A stretch of 64,000 nt of DNA, taken from positions 1,770,501 through 1,834,500 of the forward strand of contig NZ_CP015348.1 in assembly GCF_002109325.1 (NCBI RefSeq), written 5' to 3'. The position numbers and the translations under genes were made by a program. The stretch comes from Sporosarcina ureae. Lineage in GTDB: Bacteria; Bacillota; Bacilli; Bacillales_A; Planococcaceae. A model generated the notes under the pieces. The model made no database searches, was not told the DNA's origin, and saw only the letters and a list, made by a program, of their open reading frames with translations. Shown piece after piece: positions 1-7,908 of this stretch (its first letter is position 1; every line of letters begins with the position of its first letter).

Positions 1-440
1 AGAACTGGCGTCAGTACAGGTGAAATGAATGTATCCAATGTCGCCATTGTAATACTGAGCGCGACTTCTCCACCGGCTATGAATGTGTAAATATTTGCAG
101 ACGTTCCGCTTGGTACTGTCCCCGCTAAAATAATCCCGGTTGCAATCTCTGCTTGGTTGCTGAAGAATAGATAAGCAACTCCTATGGATACACCCACCAT
201 GATTGTCCATTTCAAAAAAACGCCGAGTAAAGCGTGTTTTGGATTTTTAATCACTTCAAGCAATTTTTCCGATGAAAGTGATAGCCCCATCAGAAAGAAG
301 ATCGTGCCTAATCCGAAGCCTGTTAATTGGCGGATCGAAATAAACGTATCCGGAATGACATAGGCAATGATAGATAAGAGAACGATCCAAAGCGGTAAAT
401 ACTTTGAAATAATTTTAGATATAGTTTGTATAGCTTTCAC
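1..440 (-). CDS. Bile acid:sodium symporter (BASS) family transporter, 3' part cut by window edge
   Basis: The 146 visible codons (frame from 440 down to 3) start with GTG at 440, preceded by AAGGAGG eight bases upstream. The protein begins VKAIQTISKIISKYLPLW and continues with hydrophobic segments (LWIVLLSIIAYVIP, GFGLGTIFFLMGLSLS, WTIMVGVSIGVAYLFF). The stretch ILAGTVPSGTSANIYTFIAGG resembles the conserved G-x-x-P-x-G core of BASS/YocS-PanS carriers, which move organic anions with sodium across the membrane. The C-terminal half lies outside the window. It is separated from the catabolic operon on its right by a 21-bp repeat array, so co-transcription is uncertain. The family is clear; the substrate is not. 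Confidence 0.8.
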   Translation of the reverse strand, partial: MKAIQTISKIISKYLPLWIVLLSIIAYVIPDTFISIRQLTGFGLGTIFFLMGLSLSSEKLLEVIKNPKHALLGVFLKWTIMVGVSIGVAYLFFSNQAEIATGIILAGTVPSGTSANIYTFIAGGEVALSITMATLDTFISPVLTPV

Positions 441-478
441 GTGTTTCTCCTCCTTACGAGGAAGTCCGTATGTATTTT

Positions 479-625
479 CGATGAGCGGTTTCATTATTGC
501 TAAGAGCGATTATCGAATGCCTATGAGCGGATAGAAGCCGAGTATGATCGCTTGGGGTATGCAATAGAGCGGTTAAGTTGTAACTATGAGCACTTAACGC
601 GAATCAATGAGCATTCCCATGACTA
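479..625. repeat. 21-bp periodic GAGC array, copy A (7 units)
   Basis: GAGC (GATC in unit 4) begins at 483, 504, 525, 546, 567, 588 and 609, exactly 21 bases apart. Most units read CTATGAGCGG or a close variant, followed by variable sequence. It lies between the transporter start (440) and the stop of the Zn-ribbon/OB gene (649). A matching seven-unit array is at 34577-34723. The role is unknown. Confidence 0.85.
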
Positions 626-648
626 CCGCATACACCTACACTTGCTAC

Positions 649-954
649 TCAGCACTTACGGTAAATATACGCTCCATCCTCTATATGATGAAGTTCCGCA
701 GCATCCCCGATCTCAACAACTGCATCCATTCTAACAGTGACCTTGGCTTTAGACTCATTTAACTGTATGAGCGCCACGGTATAAGGTGCAAGATGCGCAA
801 ATTCAGCGGGCGCGATATGAATGTCGGTATAACTGTAGACTGTTCCCTTCGTGGAAACATCTTGCTCCTGTAATTTCCCAGTTCCACAGTTAGGGCAGCG
901 ATATTTATTGGAAACACTGGCATATTCACATTGATCGCATTGATAGACTTTCAT
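649..954 (-). CDS. Zn-ribbon domain-containing OB-fold protein (DUF35 type)
   Basis: 101 aa starting MKVYQCDQCEYASV. Two CxxC pairs (CDQC, CPNC) near the N-terminus form a rubredoxin-like zinc ribbon, followed by a small beta-rich OB-like domain (VYSYTDIHIAP, YTVALIQL, KVTVRMDAV). Such DUF35 proteins usually sit beside an SCP2-type thiolase and act as its acyl-CoA-binding partner. Here the gene follows the thiolase stop by 4 bp, which fits. I chose the ATG at 954 over an upstream in-frame start at 1005, because that one would overlap the thiolase by 47 bp and add a non-conserved leader. Exact substrate unknown. Confidence 0.85.
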   Translation of the reverse strand: MKVYQCDQCEYASVSNKYRCPNCGTGKLQEQDVSTKGTVYSYTDIHIAPAEFAHLAPYTVALIQLNESKAKVTVRMDAVVEIGDAAELHHIEDGAYIYRKC

Positions 955-958
955 CTCT

Positions 959-2092
959 TCACAACCTTTCCAGAATATGAACAGTAGAGTATGAACCTGT
1001 TCCACCTAAGTTTTGTGCCAAAGCAAGACGAGCATTTTCTATTTGGTTCGGTGCTGTGCCGCGCAGTTGCCGTACAAGCTGATAAATTTGCGCAACGCCT
1101 GTTGCACCAATTGGATGTCCTCGCGACAGTAATCCGCCACTTGTGTTTACTGGTTTATCACCCGTCACTTTCGTTCTCCCTTGTTCCACAGCTAACCAGC
1201 CTTCTCGTTTGTTGAAAAATCCAAGCTCCTCGATTGCAAGCATTTCTGTCATCGAGAAACAGTCATGGATTTCCACGACATCGATATCTTCAGGACCGAC
1301 GCCCGCTTTTTCATAGGCCAAGCGACCTGACTCCCGCACTGCGGGTAATGAAAGTAAATCGTCCGCGTCTTGCATTTGCGTAGGGCCTGAACTTTGTGCA
1401 GAGGAGCGGATATGAATAGCTCCCTTTTTTCGTGTGATGACCAGTGCTGCTGCCCCGTCTGTCGTCGGGGAACAATCAAATAAGCCGAGTGGAGAAGTAA
1501 TGATTCGTGCGTCCATGATTTCTTCCATCGTTGTCGGCTTCTGGAATTGGGCGAGTGGATTATGCAATGCATGCTCACGGTTCTTCAATGCAATCATGGC
1601 TAAATGTTCTTTCGTAGCATCTGTTTCATGAAAATAGCGATTTGCCAATACACCAAAGAATCCTGGAAATGTCAAACCTGCCTGCTTTTCATTGGAATCG
1701 TTGTCCATGGCAGCATTAATGGCTTGCGTTATATCCGCGGTCGAAGCATGTTTCATCTTTTCCACACCTGCTATTAGCACCGTATCGTATTCTCCACTTA
1801 CAATCCCCATAATACCTTGTCGAAGTGCTATGCCACCTGACGCACAAGCACCTTCGACTTTCGCAGTAGGGATATAGCCTAGACCCAGTTCATTCGCTAC
1901 TAGCGCACCGAGAATTTCTTGATTTCCAATGGATCCACCCATGAAATTTCCGACAAAGACTGCATCGACCTTCGGATTCCCTGCGTCTTCAAGCGCTTCT
2001 ATAGATGCTTCAACCAACAGTTGCTTCATTGATTTATTTATGAATTTCCCGAACTTCGTCATGCCGACTCCTTCTATATAGACGTTTGTCAT
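959..2092 (-). CDS. Thiolase family protein (SCP2-type acetyl-CoA acetyltransferase-like)
   Basis: 377 aa, usual for the SCP-2/archaeal-type thiolase family. The nucleophilic Cys sits in EGACASGG (about residue 85); the catalytic His regions HDCFS and GHPIGATG are in the C-terminal half, which ends in NLGGTGSYSTVHIL. RBS GAGGTG precedes the ATG at 2092, which overlaps the stop of the acyl-CoA ligase by 4 bp (ATGA coupling). It probably cleaves or condenses a 3-ketoacyl-CoA together with the downstream Zn-ribbon/OB protein. The pathway is inferred from the operon: uptake, activation to CoA ester, oxidation, thiolysis. Confidence 0.88.
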   Translation of the reverse strand: MTNVYIEGVGMTKFGKFINKSMKQLLVEASIEALEDAGNPKVDAVFVGNFMGGSIGNQEILGALVANELGLGYIPTAKVEGACASGGIALRQGIMGIVSGEYDTVLIAGVEKMKHASTADITQAINAAMDNDSNEKQAGLTFPGFFGVLANRYFHETDATKEHLAMIALKNREHALHNPLAQFQKPTTMEEIMDARIITSPLGLFDCSPTTDGAAALVITRKKGAIHIRSSAQSSGPTQMQDADDLLSLPAVRESGRLAYEKAGVGPEDIDVVEIHDCFSMTEMLAIEELGFFNKREGWLAVEQGRTKVTGDKPVNTSGGLLSRGHPIGATGVAQIYQLVRQLRGTAPNQIENARLALAQNLGGTGSYSTVHILERL

Positions 2093-3570
2093 GAATGCAC
2101 CTCCCCGTGCTGATTACGTAGTTCACGTTTTAATATTTTACCGTACGAACTTTTCGGCAATTCGTCGACAATATGAATCTCCTTCGGTTTTTTGAAGCTC
2201 GCCATATGATCGAGGCATAATTGCAATAGTTCTTCATTTGTTATAGGCACAACACCATTTGGTACGACATACGCAATGACGTTCTCGCCCCACTTATCAT
2301 CGGGAACGCCTATTACACAAGTTTCTTTAACTCCCTCATGCTTATTGAGGACTTCCTCGACTTCTCTCGGATAAATATTAACCCCTCCCGAGATGATGAC
2401 GTCTTTTTTACGATCTACGATATGCACATATCCAGTTTCATTCTTCCAACCGAGATCGCCCGTTTGCAGCCAACCGTCTTGTAATGTTTCATTCGTTGCT
2501 TGCTCATTATTCCAATAGCCTTGCATGACAAGTGAACCTTTACAGACAATTTCCCCCACTTCTCCAGCAGTTAATTCTACACCTCGTTCATTCACGATTT
2601 TCACGTCAACGAAAGGTCCGACACGTCCGCATGATTCGAGATGATCACCGAGCTCCCGCTTGGGCATCATCGTAATACACATTGGTGCTTCAACTTGACC
2701 GAATGTCTGCGCATAAATGGGTCCTGTCAGTGCGAGTGCTTGCTCAAGTTTGCTCGCGGCAATCGGTGAACCAGCCATATTAATACTCTTAATCGTAGAT
2801 AGATTCTTCGGATCAAACTTCGGATGCTGGATCATTAAGTTAACCATCGTCGGCACTAGGAAGATCACTGTGACCTTTTCTCGTGTGAGATCATGAACGA
2901 ATTCTTCTGGTTCAAATGTATTGAACACGACTTGTGTTAAACCATATAACCATGCTACGTGTGAGAGGAAATTACTGCCGTGCGTCAACGGTGCCACATG
3001 CCCAATGATGTCGTCATAATCCGTTTCACAAGCAAGCGCAAGAGATAATGCGCCTGAGATGATATTGCGATGGCTGAGCATGACGCCTTTCGGATTACCC
3101 GTCGTACCGGATGTATACATAATCGCGAATAAATCATCCTCATTCACTTCTGTTGTACATGTAGCGCCAATTTCTTGTTCAATGGCTCGCTCATAGTTTT
3201 CACCGATCATCAAAGCTTGAATCGTTGTATCAATTGGGTCAATCAATTCCGATTCGCCAATGATCAACTGAACGCTTGCATCTTCTAGCATATATTCATG
3301 CTCTTTCGGATGAAGTCGATAATTCAATGGCACTTTGATGACTCCTGAAATTGCTGCCGCCACGTCCATTTCAATATGCTCCAGACGATTGGATAGTAAA
3401 ATAGCAAAACGGTCCCCTTTTCGAAGACCGGCTTTTTCAAAGTATGCAGTTAACGCGAGTGCCCGTTCCATCACTTCTTTAAATGTAAAAGAGCGTCGAT
3501 CATCTTTCACAGCAATCTTATTTGGATAGGCCGCCGCTGATTTCATTGCCAGTTTTCCAATTGTCTCCAA
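2089..3570 (-). CDS. Acyl-CoA synthetase (AMP-forming ligase)
   Basis: 493 aa ANL-superfamily enzyme. The P-loop-like AMP motif YTSGTTGNPKG is near residue 153, followed by YAQTFGQVEAP, GWLQTGDLGW and the hinge region IVDRKKDVIISGG. The C-terminal Lys is in LPKSSYGKILKREL. It activates a carboxylic acid with ATP to the acyl-AMP and then the CoA thioester in the cytoplasm. The TTG at 3570 is the start because AAGGAG lies 9 bases before it. It sits between the PPC-domain gene and the thiolase in one operon, so its substrate is presumably the acid imported by the TRAP transporter. Medium/long-chain or aromatic acid cannot be decided from sequence. Confidence 0.9.
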   Translation of the reverse strand: METIGKLAMKSAAAYPNKIAVKDDRRSFTFKEVMERALALTAYFEKAGLRKGDRFAILLSNRLEHIEMDVAAAISGVIKVPLNYRLHPKEHEYMLEDASVQLIIGESELIDPIDTTIQALMIGENYERAIEQEIGATCTTEVNEDDLFAIMYTSGTTGNPKGVMLSHRNIISGALSLALACETDYDDIIGHVAPLTHGSNFLSHVAWLYGLTQVVFNTFEPEEFVHDLTREKVTVIFLVPTMVNLMIQHPKFDPKNLSTIKSINMAGSPIAASKLEQALALTGPIYAQTFGQVEAPMCITMMPKRELGDHLESCGRVGPFVDVKIVNERGVELTAGEVGEIVCKGSLVMQGYWNNEQATNETLQDGWLQTGDLGWKNETGYVHIVDRKKDVIISGGVNIYPREVEEVLNKHEGVKETCVIGVPDDKWGENVIAYVVPNGVVPITNEELLQLCLDHMASFKKPKEIHIVDELPKSSYGKILKRELRNQHGEVHS

Positions 3571-3576
3571 AGTCCA

Positions 3577-4050
3577 TCACTCCTTATTTGTAAAGTGGAA
3601 TAGTGGAATGCCCGAAAAATTATCCGGCTTCCGTTGAACATCTGTATCTGCCACTGGGAATATAATAAATTCCACTGTAATCGCTACAGGGTTTTCACCT
3701 CTGAGAAAATGACCACCATTTAGTTGTTTATCACAATCTACATATAGTCCGTGAAAGTGGATATCCAGCTTCCCCTCTTCGTCGAAGCCAATAAAGCCTG
3801 TACCTGAAAGCAGTTCGACAGGCGTGTTGGTTACGATGCGTTCAGAATACTGTAAGCTTTTATCGGGATTTTGCTGTGGTTGCACAATCGTTGCGTACGC
3901 GAGCGAGCCGATACACTGAAATTGAGCCGCCTCCACGCCATATTGCGCACATACCGCAAGAATTCCTTCAAACAAATCGATGTCCTTCTTCAAACGACCG
4001 ATGATTCGATTCGATTTCTCGTCATACACCGCTTGAATTTGGTGGTTCAA
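3577..4050 (-). CDS. PPC-domain (DUF296) protein
   Basis: About 157 aa with the plants-and-prokaryotes-conserved fold: LKKDIDLFEGILAVCAQYGV, then QFQCIGSLAYATI, and the metal/ligand-type motif HFHGLYVDCDKQLNGGH, ending in VEFIIFPV. In plants the domain accompanies AT-hook DNA-binding proteins; bacterial single-domain members have no settled biochemical role and often sit in CoA-ester catabolic operons, as here. The TTG at 4050 is preferred: GGAGGG lies 8 bases upstream, while the in-frame ATG at 4065 is itself embedded in that RBS. The start overlaps the SDR gene by about 29 bp. Confidence 0.72.
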   Translation of the reverse strand: MNHQIQAVYDEKSNRIIGRLKKDIDLFEGILAVCAQYGVEAAQFQCIGSLAYATIVQPQQNPDKSLQYSERIVTNTPVELLSGTGFIGFDEEGKLDIHFHGLYVDCDKQLNGGHFLRGENPVAITVEFIIFPVADTDVQRKPDNFSGIPLFHFTNKE

Positions 4051-4735
4051 TACAATACCCTCCATCCACTTTTAAGATTTGTCCTGTCGTATAACTGGAT
4101 TCCGATGAGGCGAAGTACAGAACGGCTTGCGCGATGCTAATCGCTGTGCCCGTTTGATTGATTGTCGCTTCATCTAAATTTGCCGTGCATACAGGTGCAA
4201 CTGAATTACATGTAATTCTGGACTCACTCAGTTCTTTAGCTACTTGCTTCGTCAGTGTACGAATTGAGTTTTTAGAAGCCTTAAACGTTTGTTCATTAGT
4301 ACAACTTGAAACAGAACTAATATTGATAATGCGTCCATACTGCTGTTCAATCATGTACTGTGACACAGCGTGAATAAATAACGCAGTAGCTTGTGCATTG
4401 CTGTCTGCCTCAAGCTCCCATTGATCAAGGCTAGGCTTGTTTTCATTACGAGTACTGCATATGCACACATTATTCACTAATACATGCAATTCCCCAAATA
4501 CATCTGACGCTTTCGCGACTACTGCATTCACAAACTCTACGTCATGCACTTCTCCTAAACATTCCAAATACACCGCTTTGCCTCTGTTCGTTTGAATTGC
4601 TTGCAACGTCTGTGCGCAGCTCGTCGAATCTACCAAAACGACATTGGCACCTTCCTGTGAAAGTAGGAGAGCCGTTTGGGCGCCAATGCCACTAGCAGCC
4701 CCTGTGACGATTGCCGTCTGCCCTTTCAGTTTCAC
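4022..4735 (-). CDS. SDR-family protein with altered active site
   Basis: About 237 aa with a Rossmann fold: the nucleotide motif TGAASGIG is intact near the N-terminus and the C-terminal TTGQILKVDGG is typical of classical short-chain dehydrogenases. However, the catalytic YxxxK tyrosine is replaced (TFKASK instead of YxASK), the NNAG motif reads NNVC and the PG turn reads APVC. By family knowledge these changes should cripple oxidoreductase activity, so it may be a pseudo-enzyme or have changed chemistry. GTG at 4735 follows GGGAGGGG by 5 bases and gives the usual N-terminus VKLKGQTAIV. It follows dctM in the operon. Confidence 0.82.
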   Translation of the reverse strand: MKLKGQTAIVTGAASGIGAQTALLLSQEGANVVLVDSTSCAQTLQAIQTNRGKAVYLECLGEVHDVEFVNAVVAKASDVFGELHVLVNNVCICSTRNENKPSLDQWELEADSNAQATALFIHAVSQYMIEQQYGRIINISSVSSCTNEQTFKASKNSIRTLTKQVAKELSESRITCNSVAPVCTANLDEATINQTGTAISIAQAVLYFASSESSYTTGQILKVDGGYCIEPPNSSGV

Positions 4736-4751
4736 AAGCACCCCTCCCAAC

Positions 4752-6074
4752 CTACTTGATGTTTAATAAGTCCGGCAAAAATGTGGAAATCTGCGGTATA
4801 TACGTAATGAGTAATAGGATAATGACCGAGGAGACAACGAAAGGAAAGACCCCTCTTGATATTTGTCCTATGGAAGTATTTGATATACCGGCGGCTACAA
4901 ATAAATTGAGACCGACTGGTGGTGTGAAAAGCCCAATCGCCAAGTTGACTGTCATGAAGACACCGAACACTGTCGGATCCACATCGAACAACAGTACAAT
5001 TGGTAACAAGATCGGAATGAAAATATAGTATGCAGATATGGCATCAATGAACATGCCCGCAATTAATAAAATAATATTGATCAATAATAAGATAATGATT
5101 TTATTGCTTGAAATATTTAGCATCACATCGGAAATCTGTGTGGCAATTTGCTCTGTTGTGATGATGTATGCATACACACTCGCTGCACTGACGATGAACA
5201 TCACGACTGCCGTCTGAATACCCGCAGCTACTAAAATGTCATACAGCTTTTTCAATGTTAGTTCACGATGAATGAAGAATCCGATGAACAAACTATAAAA
5301 TACGGCTACTACCGCTGCTTCTGTCGGCGTAAAGAACCCACCGTAAATACCACCTAAAATAATAACGGGAATTAATAAGCCCCAGATCGCTTTACCGAAG
5401 GCTTTAAAACGTTCAGCACTTGTTGCTGGTTGCATTATGTACTGTTCCGATATTGGACCTTCACGCTTTTCCTGTCGATGTCTAACGAACATAGCCGCGA
5501 CAATAAATCCAACACCGAGTAGTAAACCGGGAATCACTCCTGCCATAAACATACGTCCAATTGATACCGGAATCTGATCGCCCGCCACTACGGCAAAGAC
5601 AATAAAAGCAATACTTGGCGGAATGATAATACCAATCGCACCTGAACTCGCAACAAGTCCAGCCGCTGTTTCTGTTTTATAACCGTTCTTAACCATCCCT
5701 GGAATCAAAATACCCCCGATAGCTGCAACGGTAGCAGGGCCTGATCCCGATATTGCTGCAAAAAATATAGCTGTCATAACCGTTACAAAGATAATTCCAC
5801 CTTTGCGATGACCTACTAATGCTTGCGCAAAATCAATCAGTCGCTTCGAAATGCCCGCATGCTCCATAATGACACCTGCCAAGATGAAAAACGGAATGGC
5901 GAGCAATGTGAACTTTGCTACACTCGTATACATAATGTCCGCAACCAATTCCAAACCGAACAATCCACTGCCCGTAAATAGCACCACGATGGAGGAGATT
6001 GCCAAGGCTACAGCAATTGGCATACGAAGCATAACTAGAAGGAAAAATACGCCGAATAATATAATCGCTGTCAT
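4752..6074 (-). CDS. dctM: TRAP transporter large permease (DctM family)
   Basis: 440 aa, almost entirely hydrophobic with about 12 predicted membrane segments. Typical DctM features include the N-terminal MRMPIAVALAISS, AAISGSGPATVAAIGGI, SGAIGIIIPPSI and GGFFTPTEAAVVAVFY. With the small DctQ subunit and the periplasmic-type binding protein DctP it forms a sodium-driven, ATP-independent importer of organic acids. Its ATG overlaps the dctQ stop by 4 bp. The genes downstream activate and degrade an acid, suggesting a dedicated uptake system. Confidence 0.93.
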   Translation of the reverse strand: MTAIILFGVFFLLVMLRMPIAVALAISSIVVLFTGSGLFGLELVADIMYTSVAKFTLLAIPFFILAGVIMEHAGISKRLIDFAQALVGHRKGGIIFVTVMTAIFFAAISGSGPATVAAIGGILIPGMVKNGYKTETAAGLVASSGAIGIIIPPSIAFIVFAVVAGDQIPVSIGRMFMAGVIPGLLLGVGFIVAAMFVRHRQEKREGPISEQYIMQPATSAERFKAFGKAIWGLLIPVIILGGIYGGFFTPTEAAVVAVFYSLFIGFFIHRELTLKKLYDILVAAGIQTAVVMFIVSAASVYAYIITTEQIATQISDVMLNISSNKIIILLLINIILLIAGMFIDAISAYYIFIPILLPIVLLFDVDPTVFGVFMTVNLAIGLFTPPVGLNLFVAAGISNTSIGQISRGVFPFVVSSVIILLLITYIPQISTFLPDLLNIK

Positions 6075-6556
6075 ACTGGCTGCTCTCCCTTCCCATTTTG
6101 CTGACGGAATTCAGTAATAGTTACTTGAATGGAACGGATCAAACAAAACAGCGCACCAATTGGCATCGACATGGAGAACCACCATTGCGGCCAACCAAGT
6201 GAAGGCGTCTTCTGTCCCATTTCCATCTGATATTGCACCATCTTCACACCGTAATATAAAAGAATAAAAAATAATAGCACCATCATCAATCCAACCAAAA
6301 TCGTAATAATATTCTTTAACAGCAAATTACCTTTGTCATAAATCAAAGTAAAGCCAAGGTGTGCATACTTGCGCACACCAATGGCTGTTCCGACAAATGT
6401 TAACATAACGAACAAATTGACTGTAATTTCTTCCGTGAAAGAAAATGAATAGTTGGCAAACCCTCTGGATAGCACATTGACGAATGCGATGGTGGACATG
6501 ATGGACAGTACAATTACGACAATCCATTCTTCTAATCTATTGAATATTTTTCCCAT
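6071..6556 (-). CDS. dctQ: TRAP transporter small permease (DctQ family)
   Basis: 161 aa with four predicted membrane helices (VVIVLSIMSTIAFVNVLSR, LFVMLTFVGTAIGVRKYAHLG, IITILVGLMMVLLFFILLYYG and the WPQWWFSMSMPIGALFCLI region). The layout and the FTEEITVNLFVML / HLGF motifs match DctQ subunits, which bridge the binding protein and DctM. RBS GGAGGG precedes the ATG. It lies 18 bp downstream of dctP and is coupled to dctM by a 4-bp overlap. Confidence 0.9.
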   Translation of the reverse strand: MGKIFNRLEEWIVVIVLSIMSTIAFVNVLSRGFANYSFSFTEEITVNLFVMLTFVGTAIGVRKYAHLGFTLIYDKGNLLLKNIITILVGLMMVLLFFILLYYGVKMVQYQMEMGQKTPSLGWPQWWFSMSMPIGALFCLIRSIQVTITEFRQQNGKGEQPV

Positions 6557-6574
6557 ACATCCACCCTCCAGTCC

Positions 6575-7609
6575 TTATTGATCTTGGAACTTGTCTAGCA
6601 AATCTTTACCCCAAATATCTTCATACTTTTCGTAAACCGGTTGTACTGCTTCTGTAAACTCAGCTAGGTCTTCATCTGTCGGTGCGTAGAATTGCATTCC
6701 CGCATCCTTCAATTCAGCGATTTGCTTCTCTTCTTTTTCACGTGCCATTTCCACTTGGAATTCTGCTGCTTCTTTACCTAACTTCTTCACAAGCTCCTGA
6801 TCTTCATCACTCATGGAATCAAATAACTTCTTATTAATTCCGAGTACTAGCGGGTCATACGAATAGTTCCAAGTCGTCAAGTAATCCTGCACCTCATTTA
6901 GCTTAGACGAGTGGATTACGTCGATTGGGTTTTCTTGACCGTCGATTGTTCCTTGTTGAAGTGATGTAAAGACTTCCGAGAATGCCATTGTAGTCGGATC
7001 AGCGCCTAAAGCACGGTAAAGATCCGTGTACATTGTGATTCCTGGAATACGCACTTTCAAGCCTTTCATATCTGCTGGTGATTTAATTTCTTTTTTACTA
7101 TTCGTAATCTGTCGGAAACCGTTCTCTCCGAAACCAAGTAATTCAACGTTCTTTTCATTGAGTATTTCTGCGATTGCTTCTCCTCCTGCCCCATCGAATA
7201 CTTTATCTACTCCATCCTTGTCTTTAAATAGGAATGGCGCACTTGCTACACCAAACCGATCATCCAAGATTGAGTAGATAATCGTCGAGTGAAGACTTAG
7301 GTCAGTTTGTCCTTTTGTTAAAAGCTCGACACCTTTACCTTGATCACCGTTTGATAATTGCTCGTTCGGGAATACTTCAATGTTGATACGACCATCCGTT
7401 TGTTCTTTTAAGTCTTGCGCTAACTTGTCCGCCGCCTGATACCAAGTGGATGAATCATTTACTGTGACAGACATTTTCAGGTCGTATGATTTTGCTTCCG
7501 CGTCTCCGCCACTGTCCTTGGATTCTTCCTTATCCGATGAACAAGCCGCCAGCATCAGCATGGCAGATAAGCCGATTGCTCCTAGTACACTCTTTTTCTT
7601 CATTCTCAT
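6575..7609 (-). CDS. dctP: TRAP transporter solute-binding lipoprotein (DctP family)
   Basis: 344 aa. The signal peptide ends in the lipobox LMLAAC, followed by an acidic linker, so the protein should be lipid-anchored outside the membrane. DctP-fold hallmarks are GFGENGFRQITNSKKEI, the ligand Arg region GLKVRIPG and EVFTSLQQGTIDGQENP. It captures the substrate (an organic acid by family) for DctQM. RBS TAAGGA precedes the start; a second ATG two codons on (MKKK) is also possible. It is the first gene of the operon and has an inverted repeat upstream at 7703-7721. Confidence 0.92.
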   Translation of the reverse strand: MRMKKKSVLGAIGLSAMLMLAACSSDKEESKDSGGDAEAKSYDLKMSVTVNDSSTWYQAADKLAQDLKEQTDGRINIEVFPNEQLSNGDQGKGVELLTKGQTDLSLHSTIIYSILDDRFGVASAPFLFKDKDGVDKVFDGAGGEAIAEILNEKNVELLGFGENGFRQITNSKKEIKSPADMKGLKVRIPGITMYTDLYRALGADPTTMAFSEVFTSLQQGTIDGQENPIDVIHSSKLNEVQDYLTTWNYSYDPLVLGINKKLFDSMSDEDQELVKKLGKEAAEFQVEMAREKEEKQIAELKDAGMQFYAPTDEDLAEFTEAVQPVYEKYEDIWGKDLLDKFQDQ

Positions 7610-7702
7610 TTGTCCTTACCCCCAGTTTTTTATCAACGAACAATAGATTACATGATGTGAAAACAAAGAAAGTAAATTATCTATTCGAAACGTTTGATTA
7701 GT

Positions 7703-7721
7703 GACTATAATTGTAATAGTC
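7703..7721. promoter_or_regulatory. Inverted repeat in front of the TRAP/catabolic operon
   Basis: GACTAT and ATAGTC arms separated by 7 bases, about 95 bp upstream of the dctP start, within AT-rich sequence that could hold the promoter. This is a candidate operator for an unidentified regulator. No regulator gene is adjacent. Confidence 0.35.
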
Positions 7722-7873
7722 TAATAATTTATTTCATATAGACTTTAGCACAATGTTCATACACATAAACCACTTGAATGTTGTGATAACATCCAAATTA
7801 TATGTTATAGGGGTTTTATAAGAACCTGTTCTACTAATAAAGTGGAAGTTCTCTACTTTCGTGTAAATATATA

Positions 7874-7908
7874 TAAAAAAAGAGGAGCTAACGGTAGCTC
7901 CCCTCTTC
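7874..7908 (-). terminator. Terminator of the yibE/F pair
   Basis: Hairpin AGAGGGGAGCTA / TAGCTCCTCT followed on the minus strand by a run of seven T, directly after the stop at 7909. Confidence 0.85.

Noticed and set aside
552..734. 60-aa plus-strand ORF
   Set aside because: It reads through the 21-bp array (seven codons per unit) and into the 3' end of the Zn-ribbon/OB gene on the other strand; no RBS.
7685..7700. Possible cre site near GAAACGTTTGAT upstream of dctP
   Set aside because: Too many mismatches to TGWAANCGNTNWCA on either strand.
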